NCBI RefSeq assembly: GCF_034258515.1
Contig: NZ_CP139438.1
Location: 3,534,001 to 3,598,000 of the forward strand
DNA from: Pseudarthrobacter oxydans
GTDB taxonomy: Bacteria > Actinomycetota > Actinomycetes > Actinomycetales > Micrococcaceae
Direction of reading: 5' to 3'
Length of the DNA stretch: 64,000 bases
In this document: piece after piece, positions 7,670 through 16,450 of the stretch
Layout of the letters: each line of letters begins with the position of its first letter
How positions within the stretch are numbered: position 1 is the stretch's first letter
Notes under the pieces: generated by a model
Seen by the model: only the letters and a program-made list of their open reading frames with translations
The model's database searches: none
Told to the model about the DNA's origin: nothing
Program-made: the position numbers and the translations under genes

Positions 7670-9745
7670 TCACGCCTGCGCCTGGGCCTGGATGGCCGTG
7701 ATGGCTACGGTGTTGACGATGTCCTCCACGGTGCAGCCGCGGGAGAGGTCGTTGACGGGCTTCCGGAGCCCCTGCAGGACAGGCCCGACGGCGACCGCCC
7801 CGGAGCTCTGCTGCACCGCCTTGTACGTGTTGTTGCCGGTGTTGAGGTCCGGGAAGATGAAAACGGTGGCCTGCCCGGCAACCGAGGACCCCGGCATCTT
7901 GGACTCGGCGATGGAGGCGTCCACCGCGGCGTCGTACTGGATGGGGCCTTCGACGGCGAGGTCCGGCCGGCGCTCACGGACCAGCTCGGTGGCCTGCCGC
8001 ACCTCGTCCACCGCCTCCCCGGAGCCGGAGCCGCCCGTTGAGTAGGACAGCATGGCCACCCGCGGCTCCACCCCGAACTGGGCGGCGGTCTCCGCCGAAG
8101 CCAGCGCAATGTCCGCCAGCTGCTCCACGTTCGGGTCAGGGTTCACCGCGCAGTCGCCGTACACCAGCACCCGGTCCGGCATGAGCATGAGGAACACCGA
8201 GGACACGATCTTCACGCCCGGGCGCGTCTTCACGAACTCCAGGGCCGGCCGGATGGTGTGGGCCGTGGTGTGCGCGGCCCCGGACACCATGCCGTCCACC
8301 ACGCCCAGCTGGACCATCATGGTGCCGAAGTAGCTGACGTCCTGCATGATCTCCAGCGCCTTGGCCAGGTCCACCCCCTTGTGCGCCCTCAGCTCGGCGT
8401 ACTTCTCGGCAAACTTCTGCCGGAGGTCCGAGGTGGCGGGGTCCACGATGCTGATGCCGGTGAGGTCGATGCCGTTCGCTGCGGCCAGTTCGCGGACGTC
8501 AGGCTCCGGCCCAAGCACGGTGAGGTCGCAGACGTCGCGCCGGTGCAGGATCTCCGCCGCGCGCAGGATCCTCACGTCCGTTCCTTCCGGCAGCACGACG
8601 TGCCGGCGCTGCGAGCGGGCGCGTTCGATGAGGTCGTGCAGGAAGCGCAGCGGCGTCATCCGCTCGGCCCTTGGCAGGTGCAGGCGCTCCACAAGTTCGG
8701 TTTCGTCCACCCGGCGGGACCACAGCCCCAGGGCGGAGGCAACCTTGCGGCGGTGCCCGGACCAGATCTCGCTGCGGACTTCGGAGACCCGGCGCGCGGT
8801 GGTGTAGGTGTCCTCCTTCGTGGCGAACACGGGGAACGGCGCCTGCGCCAGGAGCGGGTAGATGTTGGCGTCCGGCGCCAGCCCGCCGGTGAGGATGAGC
8901 GCGGATGCCACCGGAAATTCCGGCGAGAAGGATGAGGCCAGGCAGGCCACCATCACGTCGGCCCGGTCCCCGGGAACGATCACCAGCGCGCCCTCGTCCA
9001 GCACGTTCAGGAAGTTGCCCACGTTCATGGCCGCCACCTTGATGTCCTTGACGTCGCGCTCCATGTCCCGCCGGCCCGCGATCTGCCGGACCCCGAGCGC
9101 CGTGGCCACTTCACCGGTGGTGGGCCGGGCAATCTCCTCCAGTTCCGGCAGGACGTACACGGGCCGCTTCGACGCGCCCGGCTTGACCGCCGCCCCGATC
9201 GCTTCCACGTCCTCCGGGTCCGCACGGTTCACCAGGATGGCCAGGAGCGCGCACCGTTCTGCGGCAAGTTCCTTCCGGGCAACCTCGACGGCGGCCACGG
9301 CCTCTGCAACGGTCCGCCCCTTGGCGCCCACCACGGCCACCACGGGCGTGGCCAGGTTGTTCGCGAGGCGGGCGTTGAGGTCGAATTCGACGGCGGAGTC
9401 CTGGCCCACCAGGTCGGTTCCCTCCACGATCACCACATCGCAGTGCCGCGAAATGTCCGCGAAGATTTCCACGCAGCGGGCATCGATCTCGGCGCGGTTG
9501 CCTTCCGCCAGCAGATCACGGACTTCGGTGTAGGTCAGGCCGCCGCGGCACCGCTCATCCTCCAGCGCGAAACGGGATTTCATCAGCGCCACCATGGGAT
9601 CGGCCGTGGCATCCGGGCCGTGGACCACGGGTTTGAAGAAGCCGATCCTGTCCGCGTGCCGGTGCAGGGTGTCCGCCAGGCCCAGGGCAACAAGTGACTT
9701 GCCCGAGCCGGGGGTGGTTGCGCTGACGTAAATGCCTTTGGCCAT
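7670..9745 (-). CDS. pta: Phosphate acetyltransferase, long form
   Basis: Pta interconverts acetyl-CoA plus phosphate with acetyl phosphate plus CoA. The ATG at 9745 is chosen because MAKGIYVSATTPGSGKS begins the N-terminal BioD-like P-loop domain; the open frame continues upstream only as low-complexity sequence. The resulting 691 residues match the long Pta class. In order: P-loop domain (about 1-200), DRTGG-type domain (about 210-340), and the catalytic PTA/PTB domain from about 365 (HVVLPEGTDVRILRAAE) ending with the conserved SYSTGGSGSGE region. In most bacteria ackA follows pta, but here the next gene on the same strand is ugd, 70 bp away. A GC-rich hairpin (7621-7644) lies in that gap. 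Confidence 0.95.
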   Translation of the reverse strand: MAKGIYVSATTPGSGKSLVALGLADTLHRHADRIGFFKPVVHGPDATADPMVALMKSRFALEDERCRGGLTYTEVRDLLAEGNRAEIDARCVEIFADISRHCDVVIVEGTDLVGQDSAVEFDLNARLANNLATPVVAVVGAKGRTVAEAVAAVEVARKELAAERCALLAILVNRADPEDVEAIGAAVKPGASKRPVYVLPELEEIARPTTGEVATALGVRQIAGRRDMERDVKDIKVAAMNVGNFLNVLDEGALVIVPGDRADVMVACLASSFSPEFPVASALILTGGLAPDANIYPLLAQAPFPVFATKEDTYTTARRVSEVRSEIWSGHRRKVASALGLWSRRVDETELVERLHLPRAERMTPLRFLHDLIERARSQRRHVVLPEGTDVRILRAAEILHRRDVCDLTVLGPEPDVRELAAANGIDLTGISIVDPATSDLRQKFAEKYAELRAHKGVDLAKALEIMQDVSYFGTMMVQLGVVDGMVSGAAHTTAHTIRPALEFVKTRPGVKIVSSVFLMLMPDRVLVYGDCAVNPDPNVEQLADIALASAETAAQFGVEPRVAMLSYSTGGSGSGEAVDEVRQATELVRERRPDLAVEGPIQYDAAVDASIAESKMPGSSVAGQATVFIFPDLNTGNNTYKAVQQSSGAVAVGPVLQGLRKPVNDLSRGCTVEDIVNTVAITAIQAQAQA

Positions 9746-9852
9746 GGTCCGCCCTTTGCTGTGCTGGTGCCGGTCCCTCCATCCTTGCACTTCCAACCCT
9801 CCCGCGCCGCCGCTGTACGTTCCCGCCCAGTTGCCGGCCGCCGTCGTCCCTT

Positions 9853-9926
9853 CCAGCCCAGTTTTCGAACGCCTCCCTGGACTGCCCCCACAGACTGCTG
9901 GCCTGGACCCTCCAAAACTGGGCTGG
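9853..9926. repeat. Long inverted repeat upstream of paaI
   Basis: Perfect 13-bp arms (CCAGCCCAGTTTT at 9853-9865 and its complement at 9914-9926) enclose a 48-bp partly self-complementary centre. It lies in the 265-bp gap between the divergent pta and paaI. It has no terminator T-tract on either strand, and its position before two start codons argues against a terminator. It may be a dispersed palindromic element. Confidence 0.7.
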
Positions 9927-9942
9927 TCCGGCCGCCCTCCCC

Positions 9943-9948
9943 TTGACA
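9943..9948 (+). promoter_or_regulatory. -35-like hexamer of the paaI-paaK promoter
   Basis: TTGACA is a perfect sigma70-type -35 match. The palindromic operator at 9967-9988 begins about 18 bp downstream and would cover the -10 region, the expected arrangement for a repressor. Confidence 0.5.
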
Positions 9949-9966
9949 CAGGACCCCTCGATGGGA

Positions 9967-9988
9967 TTACCTAATGAACATTCGGTAA
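9967..9988. promoter_or_regulatory. Predicted PaaR-type TetR operator, paaI-paaK promoter
   Basis: The site is a 22-bp near-perfect palindrome: half-site TTACCTAATG, two central bases AA, half-site CATTCGGTAA. It ends 22 bp before the paaI start codon. Closely matching 22-bp sites occur at 13805, 19635 and 27099, all at paa promoters, and one of them overlaps the TetR gene's own promoter. Confidence 0.75.
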
Positions 9989-10010
9989 ATAAAGCTGGAG
10001 GCAATGACGC

Positions 10011-10493
10011 ATGGCTGAGACAGCCCTTTCCGGGCCCACGCACCAGATCCTGGAGAACGACTACGCCTCCGAGTGGATGGGCATCCAGGTCCTCGCCATC
10101 AGCGACGGGCACGCCACCATCCGGATGACCCTCCGGCAGGAAATGCTCAACGGCTTCGGCATGGCCCACGGCGGAATGATCTTCGCCTTCGGGGATACGG
10201 CGTTCGCCCTCGCGTGCAACCCCGCCGTGCCGGCACCCGGCGAGGAAAACAGCATCACCGTGGCCTCCGGCGTCGACATCAATTTCCTCAAGCCCGCCTT
10301 CCGCGGCCAGGTGCTCACCGCGGTGGCGGACCGCCGCTCCAGCGCCGGACGCAGCGGCCTGTACGACATCCAGATTTTCGCCGCCGACGCCCCGCCCGCC
10401 GACGCCGGCCAGCCGGGCGAGCCCACCCCGAAACAGCCAGGCGAGCTCATTGCCGAGTTCCGCGGACGCAGCCGCACCATCCCCAAGAAGTAG
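10011..10493 (+). CDS. paaI: Hydroxyphenylacetyl-CoA thioesterase
   Basis: PaaI hydrolyses phenylacetyl-CoA derivatives, including dead-end CoA esters, and spares CoA during phenylacetate catabolism. The 160-residue hotdog protein has the hallmark NGFGMAHGGMIFAFGDTAF, with H53 and the catalytic Asp at residue 62. The C-terminal third has a Pro/Gly-rich insertion (about residues 123-145) not typical of the family. A good ribosome site (TGGAGG, 9996-10001) precedes the ATG. paaK follows 6 bp downstream, so the two form an operon under the operator at 9967-9988. Confidence 0.93.
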   Translation: MAETALSGPTHQILENDYASEWMGIQVLAISDGHATIRMTLRQEMLNGFGMAHGGMIFAFGDTAFALACNPAVPAPGEENSITVASGVDINFLKPAFRGQVLTAVADRRSSAGRSGLYDIQIFAADAPPADAGQPGEPTPKQPGELIAEFRGRSRTIPKK

Positions 10494-10499
10494 GAAACC

Positions 10500-11849
10500 A
10501 TGACCCTGCATGCCCCCGAATCCCCCGCAGCCACCACAGCAGCCGGACTGGACCGCGAGGAGACCATCTCCCGCGACGAGCTCGAGGCCCTCCAGCTCAG
10601 CCGGCTGCAGCACACCGTTGCCTACGCCTACGAGCGCGTGCCCCTCTACAAGCGCAAGTTCGACGACGCCGGCATCCACCCCAACGACCTGCGTGAACTG
10701 AGCGACCTGGGCAACTTCCCGTTCACCACCAAGGACGACCTGCGCGAGGAATACCCGTTCGGCATGTTCGCGGTGCCGCAGCACGAAGTAGCCCGCATCC
10801 ATGCCAGCTCGGGCACCACGGGCCGGCCCACCGTCGTCGGCTACACCAAGCAGGACCTGGCGGACTGGGCAAAACTCGTGGCCCGCAGCTTCCGCGCCTC
10901 CGGCATCCGCCCGGGCATGAAAGTCCACAACGCCTACGGGTACGGCCTGTTCACCGGCGGCCTGGGCGCCCACGCCGGCGCCGAAGCCCTGGGCTGCACC
11001 GTCATCCCCATCTCCGGCGGCCAGACCGAACGCCAGATCCAGCTGATCCAGGACTTCAAGCCCGACGCCATCCTGGCCACGCCCACGTACCTGCTGACCA
11101 TCGCCGACGCCATGGCCCACATGGGCATCGACCCCGCCTCCACGTCGCTGAAGTATGCGGTGCTGGGCGCCGAGCCGTGGACCGAAGAGATGCGGCACGA
11201 GCTTGAGGTCACCATGAACCTCAAGGCCTGCGACATCTACGGGCTGTCCGAAGTGATGGGCCCGGGCGTGGCCGGCGAAGCGGTGGAAACACAGGACGGC
11301 AGCCACATCTGGGAGGACCACTTCCGCCCCGAAATCATCGACGCCTTCAACCCGGTAGTGGGCAAGGAAAACGTCCTGGGCGACGGCGAGCACGGCGAAC
11401 TGGTGTTCACCTCGCTGACCAAGGAAGCGCTGCCCATCATCCGGTACCGCACCAAGGACCTCACCCGCCTGCTCCCCGGCACGGCCCGCCCCGCGCACCG
11501 CCGGATGGGGCGCATCACCGGCCGCAGCGACGACATGATCATCCTCCGCGGCGTGAACGTGTTCCCGTCCCAGATCGAGGAAATCGCCCTCCGGATCCCC
11601 GAGCTCAGCCCGCACTTCCAGCTGGAGCTCACCCGCCCCGAGGGGCAGCGGATGGACCAGATGACGGTCAAGATCGAACGCCGGGAGAACGTCACCGTCG
11701 AGCAGAGCACGACGGCGGCACGCACCTTGAAGGAACAGATCAAGATCCACGTGGGTTCCTCCTGCGCGGTTGACGTGGTGGAGCCGGGCTCGCTTGAGCG
11801 GTCCAACGGCAAGCTGCGGAGGATCTACGACCTGCGCCCCAAGGGGTAG
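10500..11849 (+). CDS. paaK: Phenylacetate-CoA ligase
   Basis: PaaK activates phenylacetate to phenylacetyl-CoA at the expense of ATP (AMP and PPi formed), the entry step of the aerobic phenylacetyl-CoA route. The 449-residue protein begins with the conserved family segment LSRLQHTVAYAYERVPLYK. It carries the AMP-binding P-loop SSGTTGRPTVVGYT near residue 101, YGLSEVMGPGVA near 246, and the hinge-region GRSDDMIILRGVNVFPSQIEE. Length is normal for the 430-450-residue family. It is the second gene of the paaI-paaK operon and converges on the fusion gene at 11874. Confidence 0.96.
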   Translation: MTLHAPESPAATTAAGLDREETISRDELEALQLSRLQHTVAYAYERVPLYKRKFDDAGIHPNDLRELSDLGNFPFTTKDDLREEYPFGMFAVPQHEVARIHASSGTTGRPTVVGYTKQDLADWAKLVARSFRASGIRPGMKVHNAYGYGLFTGGLGAHAGAEALGCTVIPISGGQTERQIQLIQDFKPDAILATPTYLLTIADAMAHMGIDPASTSLKYAVLGAEPWTEEMRHELEVTMNLKACDIYGLSEVMGPGVAGEAVETQDGSHIWEDHFRPEIIDAFNPVVGKENVLGDGEHGELVFTSLTKEALPIIRYRTKDLTRLLPGTARPAHRRMGRITGRSDDMIILRGVNVFPSQIEEIALRIPELSPHFQLELTRPEGQRMDQMTVKIERRENVTVEQSTTAARTLKEQIKIHVGSSCAVDVVEPGSLERSNGKLRRIYDLRPKG

Positions 11850-11873
11850 CAGCCCAAGGGGTGGCAGCGGTGC

Positions 11874-13694
11874 TCAGCGCCGGTCTTCTCCCGGCACCAT
11901 GAGGACGAGGTTTCCCGCAATGTCCCCGCGCTCCAGCCGGGCGTGCGCCTGCCGCGCCTCAGCCAGCGGGAACCGGTCCGCGATCACCGGGGCTATTTTC
12001 CGCGCCCCGAGCAGTCCATAAAGCGTGGCCCACGCCTCCATCAGCGGCCGGCGGTCCAGCCGCCAGGACGTCGTCCCGTACAGCCGGATCCTCTTGCCCT
12101 TCGGGATCAGGTCCTGCCCTGCGGCCCGGGCCAGGAGGCGCAGGGTGGAGGCCGGGCTGCCGGGGTTGGCATACTCCACCAGCACCCCGCCGGGCCGCAG
12201 CACGGCAAGGCCGGCATCGGCCCACTCCCCGCCCGCCCCGTCCAGGACTGCATCGACGCCGGCGGGCTCCAGCCTGCGGAGGGCCCTGACCACGTCGTCC
12301 CGCTGCGTGTCCAGGGGCACCACCCCGTGCTCAACGAGCCAGCGGTGTTTGGCCGGGATGTCCACGCCGTACATCCTGAGCCGCAGCAACCGGCCGAGCT
12401 GGACGATCGCCGTACCGATCCCGCCGGCGGCGCCGGTGACAAGGACGGCCTGCCCCCGCCGGATCCGGGCCACCCGGGAGAGGGCCTGGTGGGCCACCAG
12501 GTAGTTCAGCGCAACAACCACCACCTCGCCCGCGTCCAGTTCATCGGGAATCCGCATCATGGGGTGCGAGCTGGCGAAGATGTACTCGGCGTACCCGCCC
12601 TTCTCGGTCATCACCACCACCCGGTCCCCCGGCGCAACCGCGGTGACGCCCGCCCCCGTCGCATCCACCACGCCCACCACGGCGTAGCCGGGCACAAAGG
12701 GGAACGTCGGCGGGTAGGTGGAGAGCCCGCTGCGGGCCTGCACGTCAACGGCGCTCACGCTGCACGCCTCAACCCGCACCCTGGCCTCGTCCCGTCGCGG
12801 CGTCCGCAGCCGCCGTCGTACAACCTCCAGCACTTCCGGCCCGCCCATCCGGACAGCGGCCACGCAGCGGTACTCCAAAGGCGCCTCCGGCGCCGCGGTT
12901 GAAGCCGCGGCATTGCCTGCAGCACCGGCCCTGGCGGCCAGCTCATCCAACTGGCGGGATGCCGCCGGCCCGGAAACCGCACGCCCGTGCCCGCTGGCCA
13001 GGACCCGCGGCCGAAGCCGGGCCAGCGCACCGATGGAAGCCTCCGCCGTCGGCCAGTCCCAGGTGGCAATCCGGGGCGGGGCGCTGACCCTGCGCGTCCG
13101 GCCCAGGAGGCCGCGCAGCGAGTTCACGTCAGTGGTCAGCACCGCGTCGCCGGTGAGCAGCACGCCGTCGGCCTCCCGAAAGAAGGCGACGTGCCCGGGT
13201 GTGTGCCCAGGGGTGGGCACGCACCTCCAGTCCGGAAGCCCCGGGACGCCGTCTGCCGGATCGAAAGGACGCACGACGGCGGTCAGGTCCGTCGCGGGCA
13301 TGGTCCCCTGCGGCAGGACCCGCTGCAGTGGACGCAACACCCGGCGGTCAAGGGGGTTGGCGTATTCATCCAGCAGCTTCCCGGACGCCTGCGGCAGTTC
13401 ATCCGGATGAACGAAGACCGGCACGTCCCATCGGCGGGCCAGGCCGGGGACGGCGCCGGTGTGGTCCGGGTGGATATGCGTCAGGATAATCGCTGCGGGC
13501 GTGCTGCCTTTTCCAAAGAGGGACTCCGCAGCGGCCGCAATCGCCTCGTCCGCCTTCGGCCAGCCGGCATCCACCAGCACCCAGCCCTGCCCGGAGCGGA
13601 CAAAATAGACGTGGGAGGCGAACCGGCCGCTCCCGGTGGGCAGCTGGTACACGCCGTCCGCCACGGCTGTGGGCTGGGGTGTGCTGGGCCTCAT
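11874..13694 (-). CDS. Metallo-beta-lactamase-fold / MDR dehydrogenase fusion
   Basis: The protein joins two enzymes. Residues 1-250 are a metallo-beta-lactamase-fold hydrolase with HIHPDH (H73, H75, D77, H78), PGHTPGH (164-168), TGDA (D183) and SGHG (H236), all of the usual metal ligands. Residues ~275-606 are a medium-chain dehydrogenase/quinone oxidoreductase with GYAVVGVV, PGDRV and the cofactor loop TGAAGGIGTAIVQLGR. No catalytic-zinc cysteines are evident in the MDR half. The ATG at 13694 is chosen because upstream sequence is low-complexity and AGGAAGG lies about 10 bp before it; this gives 606 residues. It is divergent from the TetR gene and shares the operator at 13805-13826, so it is probably in the paa regulon. 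The substrate is unknown; a thioester or lactone hydrolase paired with a reductase is one possibility. Confidence 0.85.
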   Translation of the reverse strand: MRPSTPQPTAVADGVYQLPTGSGRFASHVYFVRSGQGWVLVDAGWPKADEAIAAAAESLFGKGSTPAAIILTHIHPDHTGAVPGLARRWDVPVFVHPDELPQASGKLLDEYANPLDRRVLRPLQRVLPQGTMPATDLTAVVRPFDPADGVPGLPDWRCVPTPGHTPGHVAFFREADGVLLTGDAVLTTDVNSLRGLLGRTRRVSAPPRIATWDWPTAEASIGALARLRPRVLASGHGRAVSGPAASRQLDELAARAGAAGNAAASTAAPEAPLEYRCVAAVRMGGPEVLEVVRRRLRTPRRDEARVRVEACSVSAVDVQARSGLSTYPPTFPFVPGYAVVGVVDATGAGVTAVAPGDRVVVMTEKGGYAEYIFASSHPMMRIPDELDAGEVVVVALNYLVAHQALSRVARIRRGQAVLVTGAAGGIGTAIVQLGRLLRLRMYGVDIPAKHRWLVEHGVVPLDTQRDDVVRALRRLEPAGVDAVLDGAGGEWADAGLAVLRPGGVLVEYANPGSPASTLRLLARAAGQDLIPKGKRIRLYGTTSWRLDRRPLMEAWATLYGLLGARKIAPVIADRFPLAEARQAHARLERGDIAGNLVLMVPGEDRR

Positions 13695-13804
13695 GCCTGT
13701 CCGGCCTTCCTGGAGTAAAGCGGCTGGTTTCCCTGCCCTACCAGCGTGGTCCTCCCGCACAAACCGCCACAGGGTCCAAGGTCCCTCCCCGATAACGGCC
13801 TAAA

Positions 13805-13826
13805 TAACCGAACGTTCATGAGAAAA
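13805..13826. promoter_or_regulatory. Predicted PaaR-type operator between tetR and the fusion gene
   Basis: One half-site is strong (TAACCGAACG at 13805-13814, complement of CGTTCGGTTA). The other half is degenerate, keeping an 8-bp core palindrome GAACGTTC at 13810-13817. It abuts the TetR start codon, as expected for autoregulation, and would also reach the divergent promoter. Confidence 0.6.
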
Positions 13827-14440
13827 TGGCCGGTATGTCCACAACTGATGCACCCACCAAGCGCGGCCGCCCGGGGTACGACCAGCAATCGGTGCTCCGC
13901 ATCGCCGTCGACGTCTTCAACCGGCACGGCTACGACGCCACCTCAATGGGGATCCTGGCGGACAACCTCGGCATTTCAAAGTCTGCCATCTACCACCACG
14001 TCCCCTCCAAGGGCGACCTCCTCAAACTCGCACTGGACCACGCGCTCGGCGGGCTCGAGGCCATCCTGGAAGAACCCGCGGCGGTGTCCGGCGCGGCGGA
14101 TGCGCGCCTGGAGTTTGTGCTGCGGCAAACCGTGGCGGTGCTGGTGGACCGGCTGCCGTTCGTCACGCTGCTCCTGCGCCTGCGCGGCAACACCGAGATA
14201 GAGCGGGACGCCCTGGAACGCCGTCGCGCGTTCGACCACAAGGTTGCCGGGCTGATCTCCGCCGCCCGGGACGAGGGCTCGCTGCGCCAGGACATCGATC
14301 CGCGAACCGTCACCCGCCTGCTGTTCGGCATGATCAACTCCATCGTTGAGTGGTACAAGCCGGGCGGCTCCCTCTCGCCCGAACGGCTGGCGGACGACGT
14401 GATCACCATGGCGTTCGACGGCCTGCACGCGGAACCCTAG
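13826..14440 (+). CDS. paaR: TetR-family regulator, probable PaaR
   Basis: The 204-residue protein has a typical TetR N-terminal helix-turn-helix (about residues 20-65; MGILADNLGISKSAIYHH) and a divergent all-helical ligand-binding domain. TetR-type PaaR repressors, released by phenylacetyl-CoA, control paa genes in several actinobacteria and proteobacteria. Here the gene is embedded between paaK and paaZ, and its own promoter contains one of four matching palindromes, which supports that role by context. An in-frame ATG at 13835 is an alternative start. No Shine-Dalgarno is visible upstream of either ATG and the operator abuts the start, so the mRNA may be leaderless. Confidence 0.75.
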   Translation: MAGMSTTDAPTKRGRPGYDQQSVLRIAVDVFNRHGYDATSMGILADNLGISKSAIYHHVPSKGDLLKLALDHALGGLEAILEEPAAVSGAADARLEFVLRQTVAVLVDRLPFVTLLLRLRGNTEIERDALERRRAFDHKVAGLISAARDEGSLRQDIDPRTVTRLLFGMINSIVEWYKPGGSLSPERLADDVITMAFDGLHAEP

Positions 14441-14485
14441 CAGCCTGCAGTACGGGTCTCGCGGCACTGGCCTACGCCGCCCCCC

Positions 14486-15067
14486 TCACTGGCTGGCGAT
14501 GACCACCGTCATCGAAGAGCCCTTCGAGGCTGAGATGTAGGCGTTCTCGAACGAGAGCGTCCCGCTGACCACTGCCTCCTGGATGGTGCCGCGATTGGTG
14601 GTTCGCTGCACGAACTGTCCGGGCAGGATGTCCCTCGACGTGCTGCCGCCGCGTTCGATCGTTCCCGTACCCTGCCACGTGAGGTCCAAGCCGATGTCGG
14701 TCCCGTCGGAAAGCGGCACTGTGGCGGTGGCATGTACCGAAGTGCGTTCGAAAGTGAACACCTCTGTCGGGGCTTCGCCGTAGACTGAGTAGCCCTCCCC
14801 GGTGCAGACGTTGAAGCTGGACGAAGAGTAGAACATGGTGGTGCCGCCGCCGAATGCGGTTCCCGCGGCAGCCGATATGGACCTGAAGGCGCATCCGTCC
14901 TCAGACATCGTGCTTGTATAGGCCTGCGCGTACTCGGAGGTGTACTGCATCCTGAAGACGTCAGCGGCCTGTGCTGGTGGTGCTGCGACCAAGGCGCTTC
15001 CCAAAGCAGCTGCCAGGCCCGCTATCGCTGCGATGCGGGTTCTTGGATTTGAGTTTGCAGTACGCAT
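14486..15067 (-). CDS. Secreted protein of unknown function
   Basis: I do not recognise this family. The ATG at 15067 starts a signal peptide: basic n-region MRTANSNPRTR, hydrophobic core IAAIAGLAAALGSALVAA, and a signal peptidase I site PAQA followed by AD. The mature part is about 157 residues, Ser/Thr-rich, with two cysteines (near residues 58 and 87) that could form one disulfide, and is probably beta-rich. The 193-residue protein stands alone, between the TetR gene (convergent) and the HtrA-like gene (divergent). No catalytic motif is visible. Confidence 0.8.
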   Translation of the reverse strand: MRTANSNPRTRIAAIAGLAAALGSALVAAPPAQAADVFRMQYTSEYAQAYTSTMSEDGCAFRSISAAAGTAFGGGTTMFYSSSSFNVCTGEGYSVYGEAPTEVFTFERTSVHATATVPLSDGTDIGLDLTWQGTGTIERGGSTSRDILPGQFVQRTTNRGTIQEAVVSGTLSFENAYISASKGSSMTVVIASQ

Positions 15068-15222
15068 GAAGCGCCTCTTCTTCCGATTGATTGTCCCTCC
15101 CGGCCGGGCTGGATGCCCGAAGGCTAGCACCGCCCCAGGAGCGCAGCTAGGGCCCTTCGGCAGTGCCTTCCGGGCAGCCCCGCATCCGCCGGCTCCGGCC
15201 CGGCCCCGTCTCGCCGGTGACG

Positions 15223-15260
15223 TTATCCGCGCGCCGCCGCGCGCGACGGAACGCGGATAA
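15223..15260. repeat. Inverted repeat upstream of the HtrA-like gene
   Basis: Nine-bp perfect arms (TTATCCGCG at 15223-15231 and CGCGGATAA at 15252-15260) flank a 20-bp GC-rich spacer in the 265-bp gap between divergent genes. It could be an operator or an mRNA hairpin; no T-tract follows. Confidence 0.45.
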
Positions 15261-15331
15261 TAAGCGTGCTTGGTATTTGGCCCGCTCCCCGGCTACCGTG
15301 GTAGAAAACCAGCATCCGCAGGGAGGTACCA

Positions 15332-16438
15332 ATGAGCCAAGCCAGCGGTCCGCAGCGTACAGGCCGCCTGCGGACAGTACTTGGAACCGCCGCCCTCGCG
15401 GCCGCACTGGCCCTCAGCGGCTGCACCGGGACGCCAAGTCCCCCGGCGCCCAGCGACACCACAACCACCGCTCCCACTTCCACCTCCACCGCCACGCCGG
15501 GCAGCTCTTCGCCGGCCCCGGCACCGGCCGCGGCGGGCGACATCCCCCAGCTCGTGGAGAACCTCGCGCCGTCCGTGGTGACCATCTTCACCGAGGGCGG
15601 CCTGGGCAGCGGCGTTGTCTATTCCGAGGACGGCCTCATCCTCACGAACGAACACGTGATCCGGGGCAACACCACGGTGGAAGTTGCCTTTGCCGACGGC
15701 CAGCGGGTGGAGGGAACGGTCAAGGCCACGGATCCTGTCACCGATCTCGCCCTGGTGCAGGCAAAGCGCACCGGCCTGCCCAAACCCGTCTACCAGGCCA
15801 ACCTGCCGCGCGTTGGTGAGGGGGCCGTGGTGCTGGGCTCTCCCCTGGGCTTCGAGAACACCGCCACGGCCGGCATCATCTCGGGACTGCACCGCTCCAT
15901 CCCGGGCTCCGCCTCCAACAGCCTGTCCCTCGTGGACCTGATCCAGACCGATGCCCCCATCAGCCCCGGCAACTCCGGCGGCGCCGTCATCAACATGCGC
16001 GGCGAAATCATTGGCATCAGCGAGGCCTACATCCCGCCGTCTGCAGGCGCCGTGGCTTTGGGATTCGCCATTCCCGCCGCGACGGCCGTGGAGGTGGCCG
16101 AGGAGCTGCTGGCGGACGGCACTGCCGAGCACGCCTACCTGGGCCTCACGCCCGGCGAACTTACGGCCCAGATCGCCGAGCAGCTGGGCATTGACGCCAG
16201 TACCGGCGTCGTGGTCCTGGCAGTGGACGACGGCGGTCCGGCGGCACGTGCGGGCATCCGGCCGGGCGACGTGCTGGAGTCGATGGAAGGCGTGGAACTG
16301 AACGCACCGGAGAAGCTCCTGGCGGAACTCCGCGGCCGCAACCCCGGCGATACCGTAGGCTTCAAGGTCAAGCGGGGAGGTCAGAGCCTTGACGTCAAGG
16401 CGGACCTCATCGCCCGGCCCACAAGTAACACCCGATAG
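15332..16438 (+). CDS. HtrA/DegP-like serine protease with PDZ domain, lipoprotein
   Basis: The 368-residue protein begins with a lipoprotein signal peptide whose lipobox LSGC places the lipidated cysteine at residue 31. A Ser/Thr/Pro/Ala-rich linker (32-70) follows, then a trypsin-like domain with the full triad: H108 in TNEHV, D138 in DPVTDLAL, and S215 in PGNSGGAV. A C-terminal PDZ domain (about 265-360) includes VVVLAVDDGGPAARAGIRPGDVL. HtrA proteins degrade or refold damaged extracytoplasmic proteins. A strong ribosome site (GGGAGG) precedes the ATG. A small acidic-protein gene follows 12 bp after the stop, so the two are probably co-transcribed to the terminator at 16779. Confidence 0.94.
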   Translation: MSQASGPQRTGRLRTVLGTAALAAALALSGCTGTPSPPAPSDTTTTAPTSTSTATPGSSSPAPAPAAAGDIPQLVENLAPSVVTIFTEGGLGSGVVYSEDGLILTNEHVIRGNTTVEVAFADGQRVEGTVKATDPVTDLALVQAKRTGLPKPVYQANLPRVGEGAVVLGSPLGFENTATAGIISGLHRSIPGSASNSLSLVDLIQTDAPISPGNSGGAVINMRGEIIGISEAYIPPSAGAVALGFAIPAATAVEVAEELLADGTAEHAYLGLTPGELTAQIAEQLGIDASTGVVVLAVDDGGPAARAGIRPGDVLESMEGVELNAPEKLLAELRGRNPGDTVGFKVKRGGQSLDVKADLIARPTSNTR

Positions 16439-16450
16439 GAAGGTAAGAAC

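Noticed and set aside
9555..11750. 731-residue minus-strand frame across paaI and paaK
   Set aside because: It runs antisense to the two clear paa genes and through part of pta; repeats of Gly, Ala, Val and Asp reflect GC bias.
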